From Candidatus Desantisbacteria bacterium CG1_02_38_46 (lineage in GTDB: Bacteria; Desantisbacteria; UBA1551; UBA1559): a DNA stretch of 9,066 nucleotides. Shown one piece after another: positions 1 to 6,726 of the stretch. The notes under the pieces were generated by a model. The model was not told the DNA's origin, ran no database searches, and saw only the letters and a list, made by a program, of their open reading frames with translations. The stretch is from NCBI GenBank assembly GCA_001871015.1, contig MNUO01000112.1:2930-11995 (forward strand), in the 5' to 3' direction. The stretch's first letter is position 1. The number at the start of each line of letters is the position of its first letter. The translations under genes and the position numbers were made by a program.

Positions 1-346
<346 letters not shown>

Positions 347-420
347 ATTTGTATTTGTAAAATGAAAATTAAAAAAGAGGGTATGTTAAATTTTTAAACA
401 GGAATTTTTAATTATCAAAT

Positions 421-540
<120 letters not shown>

Positions 541-560
541 TTTTTTTATAGAGAGGTAAT

Positions 561-1277
561 ATGTCCGGGCATTCAAGATGGGCAGGTATTAAACATAAGA
601 AAGCAGCCGTTGATGCACAACGAGGGAAAATATTTACTAAATTAATTCGTGAGATTACGGTAGCTGTTAGACATAGCGGGGAAAATCCCGAAGCTAATCC
701 CAGGCTAAGAAAGGCCATTGAGGAAGCGAAGTCTTATAATATGCCTTCTGATAACATAAAGAGAGCAGTACAGCGAGGCACTGGTGAACTTCCAGGAGTT
801 ACTTATGAAGAATGTATTTATGAGGGATATGGTCCTGGTGGAGTTGCTGTGATGGTTAAAGTATTAACTGATAACAAGAATAGAATTACTTCAGAAGTGC
901 GCAAAATATTTTCTAAAAATGGAGGAAGTTTGGGTGAGGCTGGATGTGTCAACTGGATGTTTTCTCCAAAGGGTTTAATTTCGATAAGCAAAAAGAGGAT
1001 TGGTGAAGAAAATTTAATGACGCTTGCTCTGCAATCATGCGCAGAAGACATACAATCTGATGATGAAAATTTTTATCAGATAATAACATCGCCAGGGGAT
1101 CTGGAAAAAGTTAAAAAAACAATGGAAAAAATAGGAATAGAAAAATCTGAAATTACAATGATGCCCAAAACTTATATTAAATTAGATGGGGATCCGGCAG
1201 AACAGATGTTGCGCCTGATGAACGAATTGGATGACAATGATGATGTACAGGCAGTATTTGCAAATTTTGAAATATAA
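561..1277 (+). CDS. yebC: YebC/TACO1 family protein
   Basis: This 238-residue protein has the usual length of the YebC/TACO1 family. The N terminus MSGHSRWAGIKHKKAAVDAQ is the family hallmark, followed by the helical segment with GENPEANPRLRKAIEEAK (residues 40-57) and MPSDNIKRAVQRG (61-73). The middle has YEGYGPGGVAVMVKVLTDNKNRI (87-109) and the glycine-rich KNGGSLGEAGCVNWMF (119-134). Older annotations call the family a transcriptional regulator. More recent work links it to translation, where TACO1 and some YebC proteins relieve ribosome stalling at proline-rich stretches; which applies here is inference. The ATG is preceded by GAGAGG at 551-556, four bases away. The gene starts 20 bases after 5S rRNA, so read-through from the rRNA operon is likely. 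Downstream, yebC next to ruvC is a widespread bacterial order. Confidence 0.95.
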   Translation: MSGHSRWAGIKHKKAAVDAQRGKIFTKLIREITVAVRHSGENPEANPRLRKAIEEAKSYNMPSDNIKRAVQRGTGELPGVTYEECIYEGYGPGGVAVMVKVLTDNKNRITSEVRKIFSKNGGSLGEAGCVNWMFSPKGLISISKKRIGEENLMTLALQSCAEDIQSDDENFYQIITSPGDLEKVKKTMEKIGIEKSEITMMPKTYIKLDGDPAEQMLRLMNELDDNDDVQAVFANFEI

Positions 1278-1346
1278 AAAAGGGGACAGGCTACTTTTTC
1301 TTTAAAAACTTTGAGTGGTCTGGTAAAAAGTAGCCTGTCCCCTTTT
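1278..1346. repeat. 22-bp perfect inverted repeat, dispersed-repeat or terminator-like
   Basis: The arms at 1278-1299 and 1325-1346 are exact reverse complements over 22 bases, with a 25-base loop (1300-1324). Each arm carries the core GGGGACAGGCTAC or its complement GTAGCCTGTCCCC, flanked by A and T runs. The long stem ending in TTTT could stop transcription in both directions, since it begins directly after the yebC stop codon. I recall very similar GGGGACAG/CTGTCCCC palindromes as dispersed, REP-like elements in metagenomic bacterial genomes, often linked to Y1 (REP-associated tyrosine) transposases. No such transposase is in this window, so the mobile origin is inference. Confidence 0.8.
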
Positions 1347-1363
1347 AATGAAGGGATTATTTT

Positions 1364-1864
1364 GTGATAGTGCTTGGGATTGACCCAGGTTTAGCTACAA
1401 CTGGTTATGGTGTTTTAATCTCCAGGGGCGGTAAGGTAAAAATGTTGGGACTGGGAGTTATTAATACAAATCCTGGGGAGCCTGTTCCGTTGAGGTTAAA
1501 AATATTAAGTGATAAATTAAATATACTGGTTAACAAATATAATCCGAATATAGTTGTATTAGAAAAAATATTTTTCTGTAAAAATGTTAAGACCGCGATG
1601 ATTATCGGAGAAGCTATTGGTGCCATATCTGTGACCTGCGCCAACCTCTCCATTGATATAGTAGAATATACTCCATTAGAGATAAAACAAGCTATTGTTG
1701 GATATGGGCTGGCAACGAAGGCTCAAATGCAGAAAATGTTGCAGAGATTACTATGTCTGGATGAGATTCCTAAGCCCGACGATGCTGCGGACGCATTGGC
1801 CGTAGCTCTTACTCACATTTATTCCTATAAACTGAAAAAACGAATTGCACAGATGACAAAATAA
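1364..1864 (+). CDS. ruvC: Crossover junction endodeoxyribonuclease RuvC
   Basis: RuvC is the homodimeric resolvase that nicks Holliday junctions symmetrically during recombinational repair. This 166-residue protein has the standard length and all four acidic metal-binding residues in the expected places: D7 in VLGIDPGLATTGYG, E67 in VLEKIF, and D140 and D143 in PDDAADALAVALTH. The region VGYGLATKAQMQKML (112-126) matches the conserved DNA-binding and dimer area. The start is GTG at 1364, giving the family's short N terminus; AAGGG at 1351-1355 is a suitable ribosome-binding site, and it lies just outside the inverted repeat ending at 1346. ruvA follows after 15 bases, so the resolvasome genes are together. 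Confidence 0.96.
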   Translation: MIVLGIDPGLATTGYGVLISRGGKVKMLGLGVINTNPGEPVPLRLKILSDKLNILVNKYNPNIVVLEKIFFCKNVKTAMIIGEAIGAISVTCANLSIDIVEYTPLEIKQAIVGYGLATKAQMQKMLQRLLCLDEIPKPDDAADALAVALTHIYSYKLKKRIAQMTK

Positions 1865-1879
1865 ATTAAAGAGGTTAAC

Positions 1880-2485
1880 TTGTTTGCATATATATCAGGG
1901 AAATTAACTTATAAGTCCACAAAATATGTTGTTCTTGATGTCCATGGCATAGGGTTTCGCATATTTACTCCGCTTTCCACTTATTATAAACTTCCCCAAA
2001 TAAATGAGGCGACAAGACTATTTACATATCTCCATGTCAGGGAAGATATAATTTTACTTTATGGCTTTAAAACAATTGAAGAAAAAGAAGCATTTGAAAT
2101 GCTGATCTCTGTTACAGGCATAGGCTCCAAATTAGCGATTAATGTACTTTCTGAATTGTCCGTTGAAGAATTTAAATCCGCGGTGATGAAAAATGACCCA
2201 AGGATGTTGACTTCAATTCCTGGTATTGGAAAAAAGATAGGTCAAAGAATACTATTGGAACTAAAAGAAAAAGTTACGCTTCTACCAGGAAAAGAACCGC
2301 AGGGCATTGGCAGGAGAGAGCTTGTCAATGATGCAATTTCAGCGTTGATTTCTCTTGGTTACACTCAGAGTTCTTCTAACGATGCCATCAATAAGGTTTT
2401 ATCGTTAAGAGCTACCGGGGAGAAAACAGGAGAAGAAATTTCACTCGAGGTTCTCATAAAACAGGCACTAAAAGAGTTGAGATGA
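1880..2485 (+). CDS. ruvA: Holliday junction branch migration protein RuvA
   Basis: RuvA binds four-way junctions as a tetramer and loads the RuvB motor. The protein is 201 residues, normal for the family. The N-terminal OB-fold domain contains FAYISGKL and [13 protein letters not shown] (16-28). Two helix-hairpin-helix motifs follow: [15 protein letters not shown] (76-90) and [16 protein letters not shown] (110-125). The C-terminal domain III, which contacts RuvB, spans about 148-201 (ALISLGYT, ending [11 protein letters not shown]). The start is TTG at 1880, preceded by GAGG at 1871-1874; no ATG fits the family's N terminus. The stop overlaps the ruvB start as ATGA (2482-2485), implying translational coupling. 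Confidence 0.96.
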   Translation: MFAYISGKLTYKSTKYVVLDVHGIGFRIFTPLSTYYKLPQINEATRLFTYLHVREDIILLYGFKTIEEKEAFEMLISVTGIGSKLAINVLSELSVEEFKSAVMKNDPRMLTSIPGIGKKIGQRILLELKEKVTLLPGKEPQGIGRRELVNDAISALISLGYTQSSSNDAINKVLSLRATGEKTGEEISLEVLIKQALKELR

Positions 2486-3471
2486 AAAACCATCTTACCA
2501 CTCCAAATATTAAAAAAGAAGATCTGGAAATTGAAAATACTCTTCGTCCATCTACCTTCGAGGAATTTATTGGACAGAATAAAGTTCGAGAAGGATTAGA
2601 AATTTTTATCAAGGCAGCCCTTGGACGCAGAGAATCATTAGACCACATACTGCTCTGTGGTCCACCTGGATTGGGCAAAACTACTCTTGCTCATATAATT
2701 GCTAATGAGATGAATGCCAATATTCAAAGTACCTCAGGACCAATTCTTGAGAGGGCAGGCGACCTGGCTGCAATTTTAACCAATCTTGCTGATGGAGGTG
2801 TTCTTTTTATTGATGAAATTCATCGTATTCCTCATATAGTCGAGGAGTTACTTTATTCAGCAATGGAAGAATACAAAATAGATATTCTTATTGGAAAAGG
2901 TCCAGGCGCACGCTCCATAAAATTAGATTTGCCAAGATTTACTCTAATAGGTGCAACTACAAGAACAGGACTTTTAACTTCTCCGTTGAGGGATAGATTT
3001 GGTATTACAAACCGGCTTGGATTTTATTGTGAAGAGGATTTATCCAGAATTATTCAGAGGTCCAGTAGAATACTCAATATAAATATAGATGAAAGAGGAA
3101 TCCTGGAGATAGCCAGGCGTTCCCGTGGGACTCCAAGGATAGCCAATAGATTACTGCGACGTATCAGAGATTATGCTCAGGTTAAATCAGAGGGTAATAT
3201 TACTCAGGAAATTGCTATCAATGCCCTGCAAATGTTAGAGGTGGATTCAAGAGGACTGGATGAAATGGACAGGATGATATTGCTTACTATCATTGAAAAG
3301 TTTCAGGGAGGACCTGTCGGATTAAAGAGTTTATCTGTAGCAGTCAATGAAGAGCCGGACACCTTAGCCGATGTTTATGAACCTTTTCTCATCCAGATTG
3401 GATTTATGCATTTAACTTCACGAGGACGAGAGGTAACTGATCTGGCATACAAACATCTCAGGCCAGGGTAA
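2482..3471 (+). CDS. ruvB: Holliday junction branch migration ATPase RuvB
   Basis: RuvB is the hexameric AAA+ motor that drives branch migration with RuvA. The 329-residue protein is full length. Walker A is GPPGLGKT (60-67), Walker B is LFIDEIHR (108-115), sensor I is GATTR (157-161), and the arginine-finger region TSPLRDRFG has R170. Sensor II lies in [16 protein letters not shown] (215-230). The C-terminal winged-helix domain carries [18 protein letters not shown] (291-308) and ends near TSRGREVT. The ATG overlaps the ruvA stop. No defect is visible. With ruvC and ruvA this gives a complete RuvABC system. Confidence 0.97.
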   Translation: MKNHLTTPNIKKEDLEIENTLRPSTFEEFIGQNKVREGLEIFIKAALGRRESLDHILLCGPPGLGKTTLAHIIANEMNANIQSTSGPILERAGDLAAILTNLADGGVLFIDEIHRIPHIVEELLYSAMEEYKIDILIGKGPGARSIKLDLPRFTLIGATTRTGLLTSPLRDRFGITNRLGFYCEEDLSRIIQRSSRILNINIDERGILEIARRSRGTPRIANRLLRRIRDYAQVKSEGNITQEIAINALQMLEVDSRGLDEMDRMILLTIIEKFQGGPVGLKSLSVAVNEEPDTLADVYEPFLIQIGFMHLTSRGREVTDLAYKHLRPG

Positions 3472-3475
3472 GGGA

Positions 3476-3510
3476 GTACCCCCAGTTTTTTATGAAACTA
3501 ACAGGGGTAC
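3476..3510 (+). promoter_or_regulatory. stem-loop between ruvB and the small downstream gene
   Basis: GTACCCC (3476-3482) pairs with GGGGTAC (3504-3510), and inside it AGTTT (3484-3488) pairs with AAACT (3495-3499), leaving a six-base loop and a small asymmetric bulge. The hairpin starts five bases after the ruvB stop and ends where the next gene's ribosome-binding site begins. It has no long T-run after it, so it is more likely an RNA-stability or translation-control element than a terminator. Its role is inference. Confidence 0.45.
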
Positions 3511-3516
3511 AGAAGG
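3511..3516 (+). promoter_or_regulatory. ribosome-binding site deciding the start of the PC4-like gene
   Basis: AGAAGG lies eight bases before the in-frame ATG at 3525. The earlier in-frame ATG at 3492 sits in the loop of the stem-loop 3476-3510, and its nearest purine-rich stretch is about 15 bases away. The 3525 start is therefore preferred. Confidence 0.55.
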
Positions 3517-3524
3517 TCAAAAAG

Positions 3525-3797
3525 ATGGCAAAGAAGAAGACAGAAATGTTTAAAGAGGAAGAGCTACCGGTAGATAAAACGATAAAGGTGCTGGAGTATA
3601 AGACTATCCGGAAGGGTAAAAAATGGTGGTCAGCAGTTGCATTGGTGAAAAGCTTTGGCCGCAATCAAATTGCTTTTTACCTCTGGCAGATGAAAGGTGA
3701 AAGGTGGGCGAGGAAACAAAAATTTGTGATCCATAACAGGAATCAATGGGAGACTATAGCGGAAAACGTGGAAAAGTTTCTGCCCGAGTTAAAGTAA
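3525..3797 (+). CDS. small basic protein with possible PC4/YdbC-like fold
   Basis: This 90-residue protein is lysine-rich at the N terminus (MAKKK), with an acidic patch EEEL at 11-14. The body (KVLEYKTIRKGKKWWSAVAL, 21-40, then FYLWQMKGERWARKQKFVIH, 51-70) looks like beta strands rich in aromatic and basic residues. It ends in a helix, QWETIAENVEKFLPEL (74-89). The pattern of a basic, aromatic strand followed by x-N-x-x-Q-W and an amphipathic helix resembles eukaryotic PC4 and bacterial YdbC, which bind single-stranded DNA or RNA. That assignment is by eye and tentative. The gene sits between ruvB and spoIID, in the same direction, and its last 52 bases overlap the next gene. A role in nucleic-acid binding alongside RuvABC is possible but unproven. 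An upstream ATG at 3492 would add 11 residues. Confidence 0.75.
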   Translation: MAKKKTEMFKEEELPVDKTIKVLEYKTIRKGKKWWSAVALVKSFGRNQIAFYLWQMKGERWARKQKFVIHNRNQWETIAENVEKFLPELK

Positions 3798-4957
3798 GAA
3801 AAGTGATAATTCCAGTATTTATGCTACTTTTTTTTCAATTTGTTTTGAGCTGGAATCCCGCATTCTCTGAAGAGGTCAGAGTAAGAGTACTTACCAATAG
3901 AGCATCAGTTGAAATTTCTTCTTCTGCTCCAACTTATTTAATAAATAATAAGACCGGGGACAGCATTACCTTTGCGGTAAATCGGGCAACTTATTCTTTT
4001 AAACCCGATGCTTCAGGGATAAAGATGGTCGCATTTGAAGGAGATACCCCGCCATTAGCGGATTTTTTCCCTTGCGAAATTATAATTAAACCTGAGATAG
4101 CCAAGAATAAAATATCGTTAAATAAAAGGGAATATCGAGGAGCTCTGCTTATAAAGAGTGAAAATTTTTCTCTTGATGTTATAAACATTCTTGACATTGA
4201 GGATTACATAAGGGGTACAATTAAATATGAAATTTCACCGCGGTGGCCCGAAGATGCTGTGAAAGCACATATAGTTGCTGCGCGGACTTATGCTCTGTTC
4301 CAGATGCGAAATAAAAAAAACGGAGATTTTTATTTAGAATCCAGCGTGCTCTCTCAGGTGTACGGAGGATGCAGTGGTGAGGATACCGTTGCAGATGCAC
4401 TGGTAGATGAAACAAGGGGTGAATATATAGATTATGAAGGTAATATAATAGAAGGATTTTACCACGCTTGTTGCGGAGGTTATACCGAGGATGTCCTTAA
4501 CGTATGGGGAATCCAGCGTTCATATTTACATAGAACGAGGTGCCCCTTTTGCAAGGAGAGCCCACATTATTATTGGGAGAAGAAATTCAGTTTTAATCAA
4601 ATCCAGAGTATTTTAAAGAAAAATGGAATTGACCTGACAGGTATAATAGAAATTCGGGTTAAAGAGAAAAGCAGCACAGACAGGGTATTAAATTTAGAAA
4701 TCAGACACCAGAAAGGAAGATTGCATATCAGCGGAACGGATTTTCGCCGATTTCTTGGTTATAATGATTTACCATCTACACTTTTCACGATTCATCAGAG
4801 GAATAGAGGAGAAATTATTTTTAAAGGCAGGGGATGGGGTCATGGAGTAGGAATGTGCCAGTGGGGGGCAAGGGGTATGGCGCTTCTTGGCTACAATTAT
4901 CGTGAAATTTTAAAATTCTATTATCCCGGCACTGAAATCAAGAAATTAGAAAGATGA
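3746..4957 (+). CDS. Secreted SpoIID/LytB-domain protein (putative peptidoglycan lytic enzyme)
   Basis: SpoIID-domain proteins cleave glycan strands of peptidoglycan. In spore formers SpoIID acts in engulfment, but the domain is also common in non-sporulating bacteria. This 403-residue protein has a basic N region (KRGKVSARVKVRK, 7-19), a hydrophobic stretch (VIIPVFMLLFFQFVLSW, 20-36) and a likely signal cleavage near AFSEE. The core has INILDIEDYIRG (147-157), then YEISPRWPEDAVKAHIVAAR (161-180), in which E162 aligns with the catalytic Glu of B. subtilis SpoIID. GFYHACCGGYTEDV (237-250) and CPFC (266-269) offer candidate zinc ligands. The C terminus GRGWGHGVGMCQWGARGMA (361-379) is the family signature. 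The ATG at 3746 overlaps the previous gene by 52 bases; a GTG at 3803 would remove the basic N region, so 3746 is preferred. It overlaps queA by ATGA. Confidence 0.9.
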   Translation: MGDYSGKRGKVSARVKVRKVIIPVFMLLFFQFVLSWNPAFSEEVRVRVLTNRASVEISSSAPTYLINNKTGDSITFAVNRATYSFKPDASGIKMVAFEGDTPPLADFFPCEIIIKPEIAKNKISLNKREYRGALLIKSENFSLDVINILDIEDYIRGTIKYEISPRWPEDAVKAHIVAARTYALFQMRNKKNGDFYLESSVLSQVYGGCSGEDTVADALVDETRGEYIDYEGNIIEGFYHACCGGYTEDVLNVWGIQRSYLHRTRCPFCKESPHYYWEKKFSFNQIQSILKKNGIDLTGIIEIRVKEKSSTDRVLNLEIRHQKGRLHISGTDFRRFLGYNDLPSTLFTIHQRNRGEIIFKGRGWGHGVGMCQWGARGMALLGYNYREILKFYYPGTEIKKLER

Positions 4958-5985
4958 ATATAGCAGATTTTGAATACAATCTTCCAAAAGAATTGATTGC
5001 ACAGGAACCAGCAGACAAAAGAGAAGATTCTCGATTAATGGTTGTGTTTTGCAAAGAAAAAAAATGGGACCATTGTTATTTCAAAAATCTGATTGACTAT
5101 TTAAAAAGCGGGGATATTTTAGTTGTCAATGATACCAGGGTAATTCCTGCAAGGCTTAAGGGAATTAAAAAGGGGGACGGCAAGGTTGAGATACTTCTGG
5201 TTTGCCAGAGGGGAATAAATCTCTGGGATGTTTTTGTTCGACCCGGGAAAAAGGTAAAAGCAGGAGATGTTATCCAGTTTGGAAGTAGTCTTGCAGGGGT
5301 TATAAAAGAAATAACTCCTGGTAGAGGACGATTGATTGAGTTTGTTACCAATGGTGATTTTAAGAAAATTTTAGAAGAGATTGGCGAAGTACCTTTACCT
5401 CATTATATTAAACGGACAGGACCTCCTACCCAAAGAGATAAAATTAGATACCAGACTATTTATGCAAGCAAGGATGGTGCGATTGCAGCGCCTACTGCTG
5501 GATTACATTTTTCAGATGAAATAATGCAGGAGATAATTAAAAAGGGAGTTGAGGTTTTTACAATTACACTGCATGTTGGACCCGGTTCTTTTCGTCCTAT
5601 AAGATTGAATGACATTTCAATGCATAAAATGGAGGGTGAGTATTTTGAAATCAGCAGCAATACATTTCAGGAAGTTATGTCTGCGCGTAAATCGGACCGC
5701 AGGGTAATAGCGGTTGGCACTTCAACAGTGCGTGCACTTGAATCAGCAGTTAATATTCCAGGATTTAATGGTGGCAGCAGATGGACAGATTTATATATTT
5801 ATCCCGGATATAAATTTAAGACAATTGACGCATTGATAACCAATTTTCATCTTCCGCATTCAACTCCACTCGTACTTGTGTGTGCGTTTGCGGGCATGGA
5901 ACTAATTTTTAAGATTTATCAGGAAGCAATTGATAAGTGCTATCGATTTCTAAGTTTTGGCGATGCAATGTTAATCCTCACTTGA
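4954..5985 (+). CDS. queA: S-adenosylmethionine:tRNA ribosyltransferase-isomerase QueA
   Basis: QueA moves the ribosyl part of S-adenosylmethionine onto 7-aminomethyl-7-deazaguanine in the wobble position of GUN-anticodon tRNAs, forming epoxyqueuosine. The 343-residue length is normal. Conserved stretches are FEYNLPKELIAQEPADKRE (6-24), VVNDTRVIPARLKG (57-70), VPLPHYIKR (146-154), YQTIYASKDGAIAAPTAGLHF (166-186), HVGPGSFRPI (207-216), GTSTVRALES (255-264), ITNFHLPHSTPLVLVCAFAG (295-314) and YRFLSFGDAMLIL (330-342). The ATG overlaps the spoIID stop, implying coupling. In many bacteria queA is followed by tgt; here a repeat region follows, so the partner transglycosylase must be encoded elsewhere. 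Confidence 0.96.
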   Translation: MNIADFEYNLPKELIAQEPADKREDSRLMVVFCKEKKWDHCYFKNLIDYLKSGDILVVNDTRVIPARLKGIKKGDGKVEILLVCQRGINLWDVFVRPGKKVKAGDVIQFGSSLAGVIKEITPGRGRLIEFVTNGDFKKILEEIGEVPLPHYIKRTGPPTQRDKIRYQTIYASKDGAIAAPTAGLHFSDEIMQEIIKKGVEVFTITLHVGPGSFRPIRLNDISMHKMEGEYFEISSNTFQEVMSARKSDRRVIAVGTSTVRALESAVNIPGFNGGSRWTDLYIYPGYKFKTIDALITNFHLPHSTPLVLVCAFAGMELIFKIYQEAIDKCYRFLSFGDAMLILT

Positions 5986-6009
5986 CTTTTTTATATAGTT
6001 CTATATAAT
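5982..6009 (+). promoter_or_regulatory. sigma-70-like promoter overlapping the queA stop
   Basis: TTGACT (5982-5987) and TATAAT (6004-6009) are separated by 16 bases. The -10 box is a perfect consensus match, and the -35 box differs at one base from TTGACA. Transcription would begin near 6016 and run into the palindromic repeat array, reaching the nucleotidyltransferase gene after about 300 bases. The -35 box overlaps the queA stop codon. Confidence 0.55.
5992..6007. promoter_or_regulatory. operator-like palindrome inside the promoter spacer
   Basis: TATATAG (5992-5998) and CTATATA (6001-6007) form a perfect 7-bp inverted repeat with a two-base centre, lying between the -35 and -10 boxes and overlapping the latter. 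A dimeric repressor bound here would block polymerase. The low-complexity AT content means chance symmetry is possible. Confidence 0.35.
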
Positions 6010-6040
6010 ATTCTATGTAGCTGGAAATTTGAAATTCAAA

Positions 6041-6144
6041 TGTAGTGGTCGAGTTTACTCGACATCTGTAGTGGCAGAGTTTACTCGACATCTGTAGTGG
6101 CAGAGTTTACTCGACATCTGTAGTGGCAGAGTTTACTCTGCTTT
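6041..6144. repeat. 26-bp tandem array of palindromic units
   Basis: The core GAGTTTACTC recurs at 6051, 6077, 6103 and 6129, exactly 26 bases apart. The three intervals 6051-6076, 6077-6102 and 6103-6128 are identical. The first unit holds a perfect palindrome, GTCGAG-TTTA-CTCGAC (6049-6064), and the last holds another, GCAGAG-TTTA-CTCTGC (6126-6141). The two middle units are hybrids with the left half of one type and the right half of the other. There are no unique spacers, so this is not a CRISPR array. The region has no reading frame I would defend. Confidence 0.9.
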
Positions 6145-6243
6145 GTAGCGGGTGAGATTTATCGCACAGTAAATATAGTGGCCGAAAGTAGCCGACTGTA
6201 GGCACTCTGGAAGTGGCACTCTGGAAGTGCAGAGTTCCCGCCA
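6145..6243. repeat. decayed repeat copies and a 14-bp tandem duplication
   Basis: This stretch continues the array in degraded form: GTAGCGGGTGAGATTTATCGCA (6145-6166) and TAGTGGCCGAAAGTAGCCGAC (from about 6177) keep the shape of the 26-bp unit with substitutions. GGCACTCTGGAAGT occurs twice head to tail (6201-6214 and 6215-6228). GCAGAGTTCCCGCCACTA near 6229-6246 resembles the unit in reverse orientation. Between 6247 and 6303 I see nothing beyond the approach to the next ribosome-binding site. Confidence 0.6.
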
Positions 6244-6315
6244 CTAAAGCTCTGACGGGTATGCCTCAGGTACGATACTCTGCAGACATAAACAAAAAAA
6301 AGAGAGGAGGATGTT

Positions 6316-6594
6316 ATGACAAAAACTACAGATGGTCCACAAATACAATTATTAGTCCAAAAAATTAGAGAGAAATTTGAGCCACAAGGAAGTGACATTG
6401 ACCTCTTGATAGTTATGAATACAAACCTCAAACCCTATAAACAAGCTTCTCTAATCCGTTTGTTTCTGGATGAGACATTTGGTGTAACTTATCCTATTGA
6501 TATTATTGTAAGAACTCCTGAATCAATAGAAAGAAGGATTAAAGAGGGAGACTTTTTCATTAAAAGCGTTCTTGAAGAAGGAGCATCTTTATGA
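6316..6594 (+). CDS. MNT-type nucleotidyltransferase, probably inactive antitoxin remnant
   Basis: Small MNT-domain proteins pair with HEPN proteins in toxin-antitoxin modules, where active members modify the HEPN toxin with nucleotides. This 92-residue protein shows GSDIDLLIVMN (25-35), with the paired metal-binding Asp residues, the third Asp in YPIDIIV, and the typical tail RTPESIERRIKEGDFFIKSVLEEG. What is missing is the segment normally before the Asp pair, of the form ILFGSxARG followed by several residues. Here FEPQ joins GSDID directly, as though about 14 codons were lost in frame. The protein is therefore likely unable to transfer nucleotides. GAGGAGG at 6304-6310 gives a strong ribosome-binding site for the ATG. 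The stop overlaps the HEPN start as ATGA, the usual arrangement of the pair. Confidence 0.8.
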   Translation: MTKTTDGPQIQLLVQKIREKFEPQGSDIDLLIVMNTNLKPYKQASLIRLFLDETFGVTYPIDIIVRTPESIERRIKEGDFFIKSVLEEGASL

Positions 6595-6710
6595 AAGATC
6601 TAACGAAAGAATGGATAAGCAAGGCTGAGAAAGATTTTCAAGTGGCTAAAAGAGAATTTGGCGTGGAGCCACCAGAATACGATGCAGTTTGTTTTCATTT
6701 TAAAAGTTAA
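6591..6710 (+). pseudogene. truncated HEPN-domain protein (toxin partner remnant)
   Basis: The frame starts at ATG 6591, within the stop of the nucleotidyltransferase gene, and encodes only 39 residues. Its first 37 residues fit the start of HEPN proteins of the HEPN/MNT pair: LTKEWISKAEKDFQVAKREF, then PPEYDAVCFH. In intact relatives this is followed by a segment like CQQAAEKYLKA and, much later, the R-x4-6-H ribonuclease motif. Here the match stops after FH and a TAA follows at 6708-6710. No continuation is visible in the other two frames, so this is loss of the 3' part rather than a simple frameshift. The end of similarity lies about 28 bases before an inverted copy of the palindromic repeat at 6727. 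Confidence 0.75.
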
Positions 6711-6716
6711 TATATT
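6689..6716 (+). promoter_or_regulatory. secG: weak candidate promoter upstream of secG
   Basis: TTGTTT (6689-6694) and TATATT (6711-6716) are 16 bases apart and would start transcription around 6723, just before the hairpin repeat in the secG leader. Both boxes deviate from consensus and the region is AT-rich, so this is only a suggestion. Confidence 0.25.
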
Positions 6717-6726
6717 GTAACACTTT

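Noticed and set aside
347-420. tRNA gene in the 23S-5S spacer
   Set aside because: The spacer is 74 bases, very AT-rich and has no cloverleaf or T-arm GTTCRA-type motif.
3492-3524. Longer N terminus for the small gene after ruvB
   Set aside because: The ATG at 3492 lies in a stem-loop and has no well-spaced ribosome-binding site, whereas the ATG at 3525 does. The longer form cannot be excluded.
3803-3805. GTG as the start of the SpoIID-domain protein, avoiding the overlap
   Set aside because: It would remove the basic N region of the signal peptide and has no clear ribosome-binding site; the ATG at 3746 gives a proper export signal.
6041-6144. Possible CRISPR array (regular repeats of about 26 bases)
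   Set aside because: The repeats are directly abutting with no unique spacers, the units vary at one arm in a pattern explained by slippage, and no cas gene is present.
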